A stretch of 32,950 nucleotides of DNA from Chloroflexota bacterium (GTDB taxonomy: Bacteria > Chloroflexota > Anaerolineae > SpSt-313). The stretch covers positions 1-32,950 of the forward strand of contig JAKPJZ010000048.1 of assembly GCA_029553955.1 (NCBI GenBank), in the 5' to 3' direction. Below, in pieces: positions 1 to 7,769 of this stretch; position 1 is the stretch's first letter; each line of letters starts with the position of its first letter. The notes beneath the pieces are model-generated. The model saw only the letters and a list, made by a program, of their open reading frames with translations. It searched no databases and was not told the origin of the DNA. Both the position numbers and the translations under genes were made by a program.

Positions 1-234
1 GGTTTTTGCGGGTTGCCTGGCCTCTCCGGCTGCCCCTGGCGCGCCCGCGGGCGCGCCAGGGGCAGCCGGAGAGGCCAGGCAACCCGCAAAAACCCACTCC
101 TGGCACAGAGCCGGGTGCACGAGGGCATGTGCCTGCACGGGCTTGTCTGCGCCCAAGGGGTGTCGGCACTGCACATGGCCCGGCTATCACCAGGATGCTG
201 AGGGTGACAAGCCTCCTCTCCGACAGGCTGCTAG
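1..234. repeat. Family A palindromic element, copy 1 (left end cut by window)
   Basis: Positions 1-94 form a perfect palindrome centred at 47.5, and it may extend past the left edge. Its right flank (about 105-165) is closely similar to the right flank of copy 3 (about 17676-17725); both share a stretch reading gcacgagggcatgtgcctgc and then gcgcccaagggg. The element seems to end at the CTAG at 231-234, whose TAG on the minus strand is the stop codon of the neighbouring yggT gene. The outer part towards 234 is more diverged than in copy 3, so this boundary is an inference from weak similarity. No protein gene is visible here. In RNA the palindrome would form a very long hairpin that could end transcription of the minus-strand operon. 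Confidence 0.75.
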
Positions 235-497
235 CGAACCACCTGCCAGATGAGCGAGAGCAGGATGCGCTGCACGACCGAGAGCAGCAGCATGGCGATG
301 ATTGGCGAGATGTCGATCATGCCCAGCGGTGGAATGATGCGGCGCAGCGGCTCGAGGATCGGGTCGGTGATTTGATAGATGAACGAAACGATGGGGTTGT
401 AGGGGCTGACGTTGAGCCACGACACGATCACGCGGGCCAGGATCGCCAGGTTGAGCGCATAGAACAAGAGATCGATAAACGTGAAGAGCCAGTTCAT
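231..497 (-). CDS. yggT: YggT/YlmG family membrane protein
   Basis: An 88-residue membrane protein of the YggT (YlmG, DUF165-like YGGT) family. Two hydrophobic segments are visible, one near residues 5-25 and one near 60-82, separated by the family-typical stretch with SPYNP and a conserved DPILEPLRRIIPP. In bacteria and plastids the family is linked to membrane organisation and division, but its biochemical role is not settled. I chose the ATG at 497 because it overlaps the proC stop as ATGA, the usual sign of translational coupling; an upstream extension to 545 lies inside proC. It is last in the minus-strand operon. Its stop codon TAG is part of the CTAG that starts the adjacent palindromic element. 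Confidence 0.85.
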   Translation of the reverse strand: MNWLFTFIDLLFYALNLAILARVIVSWLNVSPYNPIVSFIYQITDPILEPLRRIIPPLGMIDISPIIAMLLLSVVQRILLSLIWQVVR

Positions 498-1324
498 TCG
501 TCCGTCAGTCCTCCCAGATAGCGCGACTTTTGATATGCCGCCCATACGGCCCGCGAGAGCACGGTGCGCAGGCCGCCCTTCTCCAGTTGATATAATGCCT
601 CGGCCGAGGTGCCGCCCGGCGAGGTGACCATGTTGCGCAGCTCGGCGGGGTGCAGGCTCGACTGCTGCGCAAAGGCCACTGCGCCGCGTAGCGTCTGCAG
701 CACCAGTTGCTGGGCCACGCGCCGCGAGAAGCCGAGGTGCACGCCGGCGTCGATGAGCGCTTCCATGAAGAGGAAAACGTAGGCGGGGCCGGTGCCGCTC
801 AGGGCGGTGGCCATGTCGAGATAGTCCTCGTGATCTACGACGATTTCCTCGCCGAGCGCCCTCAGGATCTCGCGCGCCTGCGCCTGCTGCTCGTCACCGA
901 CCTCGGGCGTACGCATCCACACCGACATGCCCTCGCCGATCTGTGCGGGGGTGTTGGGCATGACGCGCACGATGCGGCTGTGCCCGAGGCCCTTGGCGAT
1001 GGTCGCGATGCGCGCGCCTGCCACGATCGAGAGCACCAGGGCCTCGGGCTGCACCCGGCCATGCAGACCCGCCAGGACGTGCGCGAGCACCTGTGGCTTG
1101 ACCGAGAGGACGACGACCTGGGCGCGGCAGACCGCCTCGGCGTTATCGGTCGTGTAGCGAACCCCATAGCGTTCGGCCAGCTCGCGCCCGCGCTCGGCGC
1201 GCGGGTCGCTGGCGATAATGGCGTGAGCCGATACCAGCTCCTGTCGCAGCAGCCCGTTGATCATGGCCTCGGCCATGACGCCGCTGCCGATGAAACCCAG
1301 ACGCGAGTTGTCCAGGGCACTCAT
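494..1324 (-). CDS. proC: Pyrroline-5-carboxylate reductase
   Basis: ProC reduces 1-pyrroline-5-carboxylate to L-proline with NAD(P)H in the cytoplasm, the last step of proline synthesis. The 276-residue product opens with the Rossmann nucleotide motif GFIGSGVMAEAM near residues 10-21. It then has SVKPQVL, MPNTPAQIGEGMS, the substrate-loop motif SGTGPAYVF and the C-terminal helix signature with TSPGGTSAEAL. Length and motif order are normal for the family. I chose the ATG at 1324 because the motif starts ten residues later; an upstream in-frame ATG at 1372 adds sixteen residues that look non-coding. It lies between yggS and yggT and overlaps yggT by 4 bases. In Firmicutes the matching place between ylmE and ylmG holds sepF, so proC takes that place here. 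Confidence 0.95.
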   Translation of the reverse strand: MSALDNSRLGFIGSGVMAEAMINGLLRQELVSAHAIIASDPRAERGRELAERYGVRYTTDNAEAVCRAQVVVLSVKPQVLAHVLAGLHGRVQPEALVLSIVAGARIATIAKGLGHSRIVRVMPNTPAQIGEGMSVWMRTPEVGDEQQAQAREILRALGEEIVVDHEDYLDMATALSGTGPAYVFLFMEALIDAGVHLGFSRRVAQQLVLQTLRGAVAFAQQSSLHPAELRNMVTSPGGTSAEALYQLEKGGLRTVLSRAVWAAYQKSRYLGGLTDE

Positions 1325-1389
1325 ACCGTTGCGTAACCTTCCTGTGCGTTGAGCACCATCACCAGCGAGCAATCACGTCTGTCGTGGGT

Positions 1390-1448
1390 GCTTGAACGCC
1401 TTGAGCACACCAACCTGGCACCAATCCGCAAGGTCAAGGCGCTCAAGC
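1390..1448. repeat. Inverted repeat between yggS and proC
   Basis: Two 15-base arms at 1390-1404 and 1434-1448 are complementary with one mismatch (a G-U pair in RNA). They sit in the 141-base gap between yggS and proC. On the minus-strand transcript this is a hairpin without a clear U-tract. It could act as an attenuator or mRNA-stabilising stem; the sequence does not decide which. Confidence 0.5.
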
Positions 1449-1465
1449 GCCGACTACGAACCTGA

Positions 1466-2212
1466 TCAACGCGGCCCAAAAACGGCCCGGCCCAGCCGGA
1501 TCATGGTCGCTCCCTCTTCGATAGCGACCTGATAGTCGTCGCTCATGCCCATGGAGAGGTGCGTCCAGGGCTGCGCCGGGTAGCGGCGGGCCAGGTCATC
1601 GCGTAGCCGGCGCAGGCGCCTGAATACCGGCCGCACCGCTTCGGCGTTGGCCGCCAGCGGCGCCACCGTCATCAGGCCCTGCACGCTGAGATGCGGCTGC
1701 TCGAGCAAGGCTTCGATGGCGTCATAGAGGGCGGCCGATTGCTCCACCGCCTCGGGCCAGCCCCCGGCAGCAAGGCCGTATTTAGCCTCTTCGCCCGAGA
1801 TGTTCACTTCGACGAGGACCGGCAGCACGCGCCCCTGCGCGGCCGCCAGGCGATCGAGCCGCACGGCCAGGCCAATGCTGTCGACGGTGTGGATCTGGTC
1901 GAAAAGCTGCACGGCACGCGCTGCCTTGCGGCTCTGCAGATGCCCGACCAGGCACCAGCGCAGCGTGCCAAAGGCCGTGTGGCCCAAGAGCGACGCCACA
2001 GCCGGCAGTTTCTCGGCGGCCTCTTCGACGCGATTCTCGCCAAAGCAGCGCACGCCCAGCCGGGCCAGCATGGCGATGCGCTCGGCGGGCACCGTCTTGC
2101 TGACGGCGACGAGCAGCACCTCCTCGGGCCGCCGGCCCGCCCGACGCGCCGCCGTGGCGATGCTCTCGAACACGTGATCTAGACGAGTCTCCAGGTCCTG
2201 TTCAGTGTCCAT
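1466..2212 (-). CDS. yggS: YggS/YlmE family PLP-homeostasis protein
   Basis: A 248-residue member of the PLP-binding protein family (YggS, YlmE, PROSC). It resembles the alanine racemase N-terminal barrel and buffers pyridoxal phosphate in the cytoplasm; no enzyme activity is established. Visible motifs are LLVAVSKTVP with the PLP-binding lysine near residue 39, FGENRVEEA, the stretch WCLVGHLQSRKA, VLVEVNIS with KYGLA, LMTVAPL and the phosphate-binding end LSMGMSDDYQVAIEEGAT. The ATG at 2212 has a GAGGGG ribosome site just upstream. It follows pgeF, as ylmE follows ylmD in the ylm cluster of Gram-positive bacteria, but a family A repeat element separates the two here. Confidence 0.94.
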   Translation of the reverse strand: MDTEQDLETRLDHVFESIATAARRAGRRPEEVLLVAVSKTVPAERIAMLARLGVRCFGENRVEEAAEKLPAVASLLGHTAFGTLRWCLVGHLQSRKAARAVQLFDQIHTVDSIGLAVRLDRLAAAQGRVLPVLVEVNISGEEAKYGLAAGGWPEAVEQSAALYDAIEALLEQPHLSVQGLMTVAPLAANAEAVRPVFRRLRRLRDDLARRYPAQPWTHLSMGMSDDYQVAIEEGATMIRLGRAVFGPR

Positions 2213-2225
2213 GGTCCCCTCTTGG

Positions 2226-2468
2226 CACTACAGCCGCGCTTTGTGGGTGGCCGCGGCCGGTCCGGGCGGCTGCCGGCTATACCGCTGCGCTTCCGCCCGG
2301 CCCCGGCCCGGAAGGGGTCTTGTTGGCGGGTTGGCCAGAGCCTTGGCCGCCCGCGGGCGGCCAAGGCTCTGGCCAACCCGCCAACAAGACCCCCCAAGAG
2401 GCCCCGTTCCGGCTATGCGCGAAGCGTGGCGCCCGGATTGCGCGCCCTCGCAGACAAACACGACCTAG
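2226..2468. repeat. Family A palindromic element, copy 2 (pgeF-yggS gap)
   Basis: The core 2314-2393 is a perfect 80-base palindrome centred at 2353.5. The flank 2396-2468, read in reverse complement, aligns with the left flank of copy 3 (17503-17582), including ccgttccggct and cgcgaagcg. The flank 2226-2313 aligns with the right flank of copy 3. This copy is therefore in opposite orientation to copy 3. Its right end is CTAG at 2465-2468, which contains the pgeF stop codon; its left end lacks a clean CTAG. No gene is present in this 252-base gap. It would give the operon transcript a very stable hairpin between pgeF and yggS. Confidence 0.85.
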
Positions 2469-3244
2469 GCCACCAGGCCAACGAGCGCGCCGAGCCGCCC
2501 GGTGCGCCCGGCCTCCTTGCGATGCGAAAAGAACTCGTCGACGTGGCAGGCGGTGCACAGGTCGGCCTGCTCGATGTGGCGTACGCCGGCCTCGCCCAGG
2601 GCGATGGTGTTGGCCGTGGGCAGGTCGAGGTGCGAGCTGCCGCTCGCGGGCCGGCTCACCACTCCGGCGCCGAAGCGCTTGGCGAACTCGGCCGCCAGCC
2701 CGGCGCTTACCTGGTAGCAGCAGGGGCCGATGGCCGGGCCGATGCCTGCCCAGAGCTGCGCGGGCTGCGAGCCAAAGTGGGCCTGCATGGCGGCGACGGC
2801 CAGGCTGGCGATGCCGTCGAGCGTGCCGCGCCAGCCGGCGTGCACCAGGGCGATGGCGTGATGCTCGCGGTCGTGGAGCATGACGGGCACACAATCGGCG
2901 AAGCGCAGGAAGAGGGCCACGCCGCGCTCGGCGGTCAGCAGTCCGTCGGTGGCCTCGATGACCTGCCCGCCCTGCGCCTGGCCCACCCGGGCGAGCACGG
3001 TGCTGTGCACCTGGTAGGGCGTGACGACCTGGCCGTCGGCAAAGCCCAGGGCGGCGCATGCACGGCGGCGGTTCTCGGCCACCGCCGCGGCATCATCGCC
3101 CACGCTGGCGCCCATGTTAAGCGACGCAAAAGGCGGCTGCGATACCCCGCCCAGACGCGTGAAAAAGCCATGCCGCAGGCCGGGCTCGGCGGCGAGCCCC
3201 TTGAATTGATAGTACACCAGACCCAGGTTATCGATACGGATCAT
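2465..3244 (-). CDS. pgeF: PgeF/YlmD multicopper-oxidase-like (DUF152) peptidoglycan-editing factor
   Basis: A 259-residue protein of the YfiH/YlmD family. The E. coli member PgeF prevents L-serine from replacing L-alanine in peptidoglycan precursors, while other members act as purine nucleoside phosphorylases or laccase-like proteins. Visible motifs are HGFFTRLGGVS, SLNMGASVGDD, the metal-binding Cys in RFADCVPVMLHD, the metal-binding His in LVHAGWRGT and GPAIGPCCYQV. These are the conserved metal or active-site parts. The ATG at 3244 overlaps the upstream radical SAM stop by one base. Its stop TAG is supplied by the CTAG end of a family A element. The family assignment is firm; the substrate is not decided by the sequence. 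Confidence 0.93.
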   Translation of the reverse strand: MIRIDNLGLVYYQFKGLAAEPGLRHGFFTRLGGVSQPPFASLNMGASVGDDAAAVAENRRRACAALGFADGQVVTPYQVHSTVLARVGQAQGGQVIEATDGLLTAERGVALFLRFADCVPVMLHDREHHAIALVHAGWRGTLDGIASLAVAAMQAHFGSQPAQLWAGIGPAIGPCCYQVSAGLAAEFAKRFGAGVVSRPASGSSHLDLPTANTIALGEAGVRHIEQADLCTACHVDEFFSHRKEAGRTGRLGALVGLVA

Positions 3245-4752
3245 TATTGTACCACATTCCAGGGCAATGTCTCATCTGGGCTGCGGGCTCCGAGGTAGGC
3301 CCGCTCGTCGACCCCTGCCTGGCGCACCATCGTGCGCCAACCCGCCAGTGTCGGCGCGGGGAGGTTGTTGAGCGCCTGGCCGAGCGCACGATCGCCGCGG
3401 GCGAGCACCCCTTGCACGCGCGCCCAGGCCGTACCCTCGGCGCGTACGGCGATGCCCGCCGGGCGCAGGCTCTTTGTCAGCAGCTTCATGCGCGCCTCGA
3501 GCACCCTGGCCTCGGCCATGGCCTCGCGCTCGAACGGCGTGTGCGGCTTGGGCACGAAGGGGGTGGCGTGCACGGTGATGCGCCGGCGGAAACGCTCCTT
3601 GATGGCTCGCGTCAGCTCGGCGATGGCCATGACGTCGTCGTCGGTCTCGGTGGGCAGGCCGATCATGTAATACAGTTTGAGCTGCGGAAAGCCGTGGCGG
3701 TTGGCGCGCTCGGCGGCTGCGAGTATCTGTTCCTCCGTGACTCCCTTGCTCACCAGGCGCCGCATGCGCTCGCAGCCGGCCTCTGGCGCCAGGGTGAGCG
3801 TCTGCGTGCCGCTCGCGGCCAGGGCCTCGAGGAGCGCTTCCGACAGTGGGTTCACGCGCAGTGACGACACGGCGATGCGGGCGCCCAGGTCGCGCAGGCC
3901 GGCCAGCAGGCTATCGATCTCTCGATAGTCGGAGACGGCGGCGCCGACCAGCCCGAGCGTGGGCCGGTGCTGTAGCCCCATGCGTGCCTGCTCGAGGATC
4001 AGCGGCACCGACCGCTGGCGCAGCGGCCGGTACAGGTAGCCGGCCATGCAGAAGCGGCAGCCCCGCGAACAGCCGCGCGAGATCTCGATCAGGTACATGT
4101 CGCCGAACTCGGTATTGTGCGAGAGGACGACCGAGTGCACCGGGTGGGCGTCGAGGTTGCGCACCTGGAGCCGGGCGACGGGTCCAGGGGTCTGGCCGGG
4201 CACGTAGAGGCCCGGAAGGTGAGCGAGAGCCGCGCGGCGCTCGCTGCGCGGCGCGGCGGCCGTCTCGACCAACACGTCACTCACGTGATCCAGATGCTCG
4301 TCGGCTTCGCCGATAAAGGCCGCATCGATGAGCGGGGCCAGGAGCTCGGGGTTGGCGGTGGGCACTGGGCCGCCGGCCAGGATGAGCGGCGCATCTTGGT
4401 CGCGCTCGGCGGCGAGCACCGGCAGGCCGGCGCGCCGCAGCATGCTGATCAGGTGCAGGATGTCGAGTTCGAAGGAGATGGTGACGGCGAGGACGGCAAA
4501 GCTCGCCAGCGGCTCCTGAGATTCGATCGAGTACGGATCCTCGCCCTCGGCCCAGAACACGCGCTCGGCCACGACGTCGGGCCGGCGGTTGAACATCTCG
4601 TAAAGGGTCTGCAGGCCGAGGCTCGACATGCCGACGTAGTAGCTATTGGCGTAGACCAGGGCGATGGGCAGCCTGCCACCCCAGTCTTTGACGACGGCCC
4701 CCTCTTCGGACGCCAGGACCTGCCGCGTCCGGTGTACCGCATCCCACTTCAC
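3244..4752 (-). CDS. B12-binding-type radical SAM protein (TIGR03960-like)
   Basis: An iron-sulfur radical SAM protein of about 502 residues. The N-terminal half looks like the Rossmann-like cobalamin-binding fold found before radical SAM cores, with YANSYYVGMSSLGLQ and LILAGGPVPTANPE. The cluster-binding motif CSRGCRFC gives Cys 228, 232 and 235, followed by a TIM-barrel-type stretch with APEAGCERMRRLVSKG and LYYMIGLPTETDDD. Members of this family often sit near a DUF2344 protein and are linked to tRNA or ribosome-related modification, but the substrate is unknown. I placed the start at GTG 4752, because GAGGGGG lies seven bases before it; an in-frame GTG at 4758 is only one base from that site. 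It is the first gene of the minus-strand operon. Confidence 0.85.
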   Translation of the reverse strand: MKWDAVHRTRQVLASEEGAVVKDWGGRLPIALVYANSYYVGMSSLGLQTLYEMFNRRPDVVAERVFWAEGEDPYSIESQEPLASFAVLAVTISFELDILHLISMLRRAGLPVLAAERDQDAPLILAGGPVPTANPELLAPLIDAAFIGEADEHLDHVSDVLVETAAAPRSERRAALAHLPGLYVPGQTPGPVARLQVRNLDAHPVHSVVLSHNTEFGDMYLIEISRGCSRGCRFCMAGYLYRPLRQRSVPLILEQARMGLQHRPTLGLVGAAVSDYREIDSLLAGLRDLGARIAVSSLRVNPLSEALLEALAASGTQTLTLAPEAGCERMRRLVSKGVTEEQILAAAERANRHGFPQLKLYYMIGLPTETDDDVMAIAELTRAIKERFRRRITVHATPFVPKPHTPFEREAMAEARVLEARMKLLTKSLRPAGIAVRAEGTAWARVQGVLARGDRALGQALNNLPAPTLAGWRTMVRQAGVDERAYLGARSPDETLPWNVVQ

Positions 4753-4764
4753 GAGCACACCCCC

Positions 4765-4870
4765 TCAGGCGCTTCTGCAAATCAACGTCGGGCTTACCAC
4801 CGGCGGCGCCCACAAGGGGCTAGGCTACGACGGCGCCCACAAGGGGCTACGCGTCTGCAGATGCACCAGG
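4765..4870. repeat. Family B small inverted-repeat element with internal tandem repeat
   Basis: This gap between the radical SAM gene and rnpB holds imperfect terminal inverted repeats (about 4765-4784 and 4851-4870). Its interior, read in reverse complement, matches the family B element before ftsZ, with gcgtagcc and gccttgtg-like words. Inside are two copies of ggcgcccacaaggggcta (about 4804 and 4832). The element directly precedes the ribosome site of the minus-strand gene, so it probably forms part of that gene's leader. It is more decayed than the copies at 17798 and 23880. Confidence 0.55.
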
Positions 4871-4911
4871 CGAGAGATGATAGCCCAACCGGGGGCTGCT
4901 GTCAACCACTC

Positions 4912-4940
4912 TTGACAATTATGTAGCCATATGCTAGACT
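4912..4940 (+). promoter_or_regulatory. Promoter of rnpB
   Basis: A consensus -35 box TTGACA at 4912-4917 is followed after 17 bases by TAGACT at 4935-4940 as the -10 box. The predicted RNA start (about 4947) falls just before the outer helix of RNase P RNA, which supports the call. Confidence 0.7.
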
Positions 4941-4949
4941 CGATGGAGG

Positions 4950-5338
4950 CTTGAGAGGGCCAGGTGATCGCGGGCGCTCAGGCGCCTGAGGAAAGTCCGA
5001 ACTCCACAGAGCACGATGCTGGATAACGTCCAGGCAGGGTGACCTGACGGCAAGTGCAACAGAGAGCAGGGCGCCGCTGAGGCCTCGGCTTTGGCGGTAA
5101 GCGTGAAAGGGTGGTGTAAGAGACCACCAGCGGCGCAGGTGACTGGGCCGGCTAGGCAAACCCCATCGGGAGCAAGACCAAGTAGGAAGGCGCGGCGCGG
5201 CTTGCCGTGCCACAGGGCTGCTCGCTCTGGCCTTTGGGTTGGTCGCTTGAGACGGCGGGCAACCGTCGCCCTAGAGAGATGATCACCGCTGCCGGGTCCG
5301 TCCCGGCAGTACAGAATTCGGCTTATCGGCCCTCTCGA
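4950..5338 (+). ncRNA. rnpB: RNase P RNA, bacterial type A
   Basis: This is the catalytic RNA that trims the 5' leader of precursor tRNAs together with RnpA. Conserved core blocks appear in the right order: GAGGAAAGTCC with the following cgaactccacagagca (4988-5013), AGTGCAACAGAGAGCA near 5053, GTAAGAGACCACCAG near 5116, GGCTAGGCAAACCCC near 5150, and ACAGAATTCGGCTTAT at 5311-5326. The outer P1 helix pairs gagagggcc near 4953-4961 with ggccctctc at 5328-5336, which sets the approximate ends. The roughly 390-nt length is normal for type A. It has its own promoter and is followed by a hairpin terminator. Confidence 0.97.
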
Positions 5339-5351
5339 TGCCGTTCGACGA

Positions 5352-5383
5352 GACGCCCCCGCGCAACCTGGCGCGGGGGCGTC
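5352..5383 (+). terminator. Hairpin terminator after rnpB
   Basis: A perfect 13-bp stem joins gacgcccccgcgc (5352-5364) to its complement (5371-5383) with a 6-base loop. It begins about 14 bases after the rnpB P1 helix. The T-run that follows is poor (gccattt), so termination may need help. Confidence 0.65.
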
Positions 5384-5482
5384 GCCATTTCGCCGCTGCG
5401 CCACCCACCTCGGGACCGCCGTAGGTGTCATTGCGAGTCTCCCATGCCGCCGCGCGGCATGTGCAAGCACAGAACCTTGGCC

Positions 5483-5571
5483 TGTCATTGCGAGGAGGCC
5501 GCAGCCGACGAAGCAATCTCCATGTCGGACATGGAGATTGCTTCGTCGGCTGCGGCCTCCTCGCAATGACA
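5483..5571. repeat. Perfect 89-nt palindrome (44-bp arms, 1-base centre)
   Basis: The sequence from tgtcattgcgaggagg to its exact reverse complement is a perfect palindrome centred on 5527. With the 13 bases before it, the left half repeats at 29773-29826 with a few changes. The word tcattgcgagg...gaagcaatctc is a repeat type seen between genes in many bacteria. It lies in the 433-base gap between rnpB and mraZ, which also holds the rnpB terminator and the mraZ promoter and otherwise shows nothing. Confidence 0.9.
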
Positions 5572-5667
5572 AACGGGAAGTCTCTCAACAGCGCAGCGAA
5601 GCAATGACAGCCCTCCCTCCCCCCCCCATTTGTAACCTTAAAAGTCGCGAATCCTGGCTTGTGGACC

Positions 5668-5709
5668 TGGCAAAGTGGCGGAAAGTGGTGTATAATGGGT
5701 GCAAGTGGG
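5668..5709 (+). promoter_or_regulatory. mraZ promoter with four 10-bp-spaced MraZ boxes
   Basis: A perfect -10 box TATAAT lies at 5691-5696, with a weak -35 (TGGCAA, 5668-5673) 17 bases upstream. Overlapping it are four repeats spaced exactly 10 bp: AAAGTGG at 5672, AAAGTGG at 5682, ATAATGG at 5692 and CAAGTGG at 5702. MraZ proteins are known to bind direct repeats with a GTGG/TGGG core at 10-bp steps in the promoter of their own operon. The boxes cover the -10 and start region, so binding should repress the whole dcw operon. Confidence 0.85.
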
Positions 5710-5771
5710 AGACAGGAAAGAACTCAGGCCGCGCCCTGAATCCGCATACCTATTCGGGTTTGGGGGGTGCG

Positions 5772-6203
5772 ATGCTCCTCGGCCACTATGCACACACAAT
5801 CGACGACAAGGGACGCCTGACACTGCCCGCCAAGTTCCGTCCGGCCTTTGCAGGGGGGATTGTGATCACCCTGGGCCTGGACGGTTGTCTCTTTGCGTTC
5901 CCTCGCGCCAAGTGGGAGGAATTGGCCGCCCGCATCGAGGCCCTGCCCATCACCAACCCCGACGCCCGCAACTTTGCCCGGCTCATGTTTTCCAATGCCG
6001 ATGATACTGAACCCGACCGCCAGGGCCGAGTGCTCCTTCCGGCCTATCTGCGCGAACACGCCCAATTGGCCAATGATGTGATCGTCACCGGTCTCAACTC
6101 TCGCATCGAGCTCTGGAACCCGGCTCGTTGGCAGGAGGTACAGACGCTGACGGTGGAGCGCGGAGGTTTGATCGCCGAGCACCTGGCGGGGCTGGGCATA
6201 TAG
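5772..6203 (+). CDS. mraZ: Transcriptional regulator MraZ
   Basis: MraZ is the DNA-binding regulator that opens most dcw clusters; it forms a ring of AbrB-like folds and represses its own operon. The product has 143 residues, the usual size, with both family DXXXR motifs: DDKGR at residues 11-15 within [13 protein letters not shown], and DRQGR at residues 82-86 within [14 protein letters not shown] chose the ATG at 5772, where the first motif begins in the usual place. The in-frame extension to 5538 would run through a palindrome and the promoter. Four GTGG boxes lie 63-100 bases upstream. rsmH starts 13 bases after its stop. Confidence 0.96.
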   Translation: MLLGHYAHTIDDKGRLTLPAKFRPAFAGGIVITLGLDGCLFAFPRAKWEELAARIEALPITNPDARNFARLMFSNADDTEPDRQGRVLLPAYLREHAQLANDVIVTGLNSRIELWNPARWQEVQTLTVERGGLIAEHLAGLGI

Positions 6204-6216
6204 GGTTGGGCTGAAC

Positions 6217-7158
6217 ATGGCCGAGCTTGAAGGCGGAGGGGCCGAGCACGTCCCGGTCCTTCTGGCAGAGGTGCTGGGCGCGCTGCAGCCGGCTCCCAGC
6301 AGGCGGTACATCGACCTCACGGTCGGGGCCGCGGGGCATGCGCGGGGCATTCTGGAGCACTCTACTCCCACTGGTAGGCTGTTGGCGGTTGACGCCGATA
6401 GCGAGGCCGTTGCCTATGCCCGCTCCGCCCTGAGCGCCTGGGGCGAGCGGGCTGTTGTTCGCCAGGGGTTCTTCGACGAGCTGCAGCAACTCGCCTCGGA
6501 GAGCGGTTTTGTGCCTGCCGATGGCATCTTGGCCGACCTGGGGCTGTCGTCGCGGCAGCTCGGCACTGCAGAGCGCGGCTTCTCCTTTCAGGCGACGGGG
6601 CCGCTGGATATGCGGCTCGACCCGGCGACGCAGCAGACGACGGCGGCCGACTTGGTGAACGAGCTGCCCGAGGCCGAGCTGGCCGACATCCTCTATCGCT
6701 ATGGGGAGGAGCGCCGCTCGCGGGCGGTGGCGCGGGCCATCGTCAGGCGGCGCCCGCTCTTGACGACGACAGCGCTGGCCGATGTGGTCGCGCAGGCCAT
6801 GGGCCGGCCGCGGGGCCGCATCCATCCGGCCACGCGGACCTTTATGGCGCTGCGCATTGCGGTGAACGACGAGCTGGGCACCCTCGAACGGATGCTGCCA
6901 CAGGCCGTTGAGGTGCTAGCGCCGGGTGGGCGGCTGGCAATCATCAGTTTTCACTCGCTGGAGGACCGGATCGTCAAAGAGTTTTTCCGTCGGGAGGCGA
7001 AGGGGTGTATCTGCCCGCCGGAGGCGCCGGTGTGCACGTGTGGGCGCACACCGCGGCTGCGCCTGGTGGCACGGCGGCCCATCCAGCCCTCGCCTGAAGA
7101 GTGTGCCCGCAACCCGCGCAGCAGGAGCGCCAAGCTGCGGGTGGCGGAGAGGCTATGA
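6217..7158 (+). CDS. rsmH: 16S rRNA (cytosine1402-N4)-methyltransferase RsmH (MraW)
   Basis: RsmH methylates N4 of C1402 in 16S rRNA with S-adenosylmethionine. The 313-residue protein starts with [10 protein letters not shown] and the SAM-binding stretch [12 protein letters not shown], slightly different from the usual TxGxGGHS. It then has [38 protein letters not shown], the [10 protein letters not shown] motif and the Cys-rich C-terminal stretch with [13 protein letters not shown]. Order and length are normal. The ATG at 6217 follows mraZ by 13 bases. Its stop overlaps the start of the ftsL-like gene as ATGA. Confidence 0.96.
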   Translation: MAELEGGGAEHVPVLLAEVLGALQPAPSRRYIDLTVGAAGHARGILEHSTPTGRLLAVDADSEAVAYARSALSAWGERAVVRQGFFDELQQLASESGFVPADGILADLGLSSRQLGTAERGFSFQATGPLDMRLDPATQQTTAADLVNELPEAELADILYRYGEERRSRAVARAIVRRRPLLTTTALADVVAQAMGRPRGRIHPATRTFMALRIAVNDELGTLERMLPQAVEVLAPGGRLAIISFHSLEDRIVKEFFRREAKGCICPPEAPVCTCGRTPRLRLVARRPIQPSPEECARNPRSRSAKLRVAERL

Positions 7159-7670
7159 GGAGCAGCACTATGGCCAGTCGTCATCTGGTGGCCGCCCGTG
7201 CCTATCCCCGGCGCGAGGCAGGCCCACGAAGCGTGACGCGCATCGACCGCCACTCCCTCATCCTGGTCATCGGTCTGTTGGCGCTGGTGGCCTTTGCCGG
7301 AGTGCTGTACCTGTCGCAGGCGAGTGTCGCAGCTCAATTGCGCTATCGCCTGTACGAGTCCGAATGGCAGGCGCGCGACATCTGGGGGCGCAACTTTGCC
7401 CTGCGCCAGGAGATCGCAGACCTTGAGCGCCTGTCGGCAGTAGAAGAGCGCGCAGCCCGCCTGGGGATGATCGATGCGCCTGCAGGCCCCTACATCGCCT
7501 GCACGATGCCGGGCACGCAGTTCGCCCGGTCGGGCCAGCCGGCGGCCACGCAGGTGCAGGCCGGTGCGGAGGCTGCGCCCACCGCCGGCCTGTGGACTCT
7601 TGTGGCCGAGCGGTTGGGGTGGTCGCGCGGGGCCGGTGCGTTGGCCTCGGCGATGGTGCAGCGACCCTGA
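7155..7670 (+). CDS. FtsL/DivIC-like cell division membrane protein
   Basis: A 171-residue bitopic membrane protein. A basic N-terminal tail of about 35 residues is followed by one hydrophobic segment (about 36-56, ending VLYLSQAS). A charged helical stretch then has the heptad-like pattern of FtsL/DivIC ([22 protein letters not shown]), and a low-complexity tail ends the protein. The place between rsmH and ftsI is the usual site of ftsL, which forms the FtsQLB complex that activates septal wall synthesis. I set the start at ATG 7155, which overlaps the rsmH stop by 4 bases. The sequence is too diverged to separate FtsL from DivIC; position favours FtsL. Confidence 0.8.
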   Translation: MRSSTMASRHLVAARAYPRREAGPRSVTRIDRHSLILVIGLLALVAFAGVLYLSQASVAAQLRYRLYESEWQARDIWGRNFALRQEIADLERLSAVEERAARLGMIDAPAGPYIACTMPGTQFARSGQPAATQVQAGAEAAPTAGLWTLVAERLGWSRGAGALASAMVQRP

Positions 7671-7683
7671 CGGGGGCCGGTGA

Positions 7684-7737
7684 TCCGTTGTTCGTGGTCA
7701 GGGCCCGCTGCCGCCCGAGGCCCGCACGGACAACGGA
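7684..7737. repeat. Inverted repeat between ftsL-like gene and ftsI
   Basis: The left arm ccgttgttcgtg (about 7685-7696) and its near-complement cacggacaacgg (about 7726-7737) form a hairpin with one mismatch. It fills the 99-base gap before ftsI. It argues that the in-frame GTG at 7680 is not the real ftsI start, since that extension would be encoded by the hairpin. Confidence 0.55.
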
Positions 7738-7769
7738 CCCCACGCCTGGCCGCGACTGGAGTCAACGCC

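Noticed and set aside
4950..5338. Protein-coding frames across rnpB
   Set aside because: The region is fully explained by conserved RNase P RNA blocks, and the frames on both strands lack domains.
5538..5771. N-terminal extension of mraZ to 5538
   Set aside because: It would translate the palindrome, the promoter and the MraZ boxes; known MraZ proteins start at the position matching 5772.
7680..7769. Upstream GTG start for ftsI at 7680
   Set aside because: The 30 extra residues are encoded by an inverted repeat, and the GTG at 7770 has a better-placed ribosome site.
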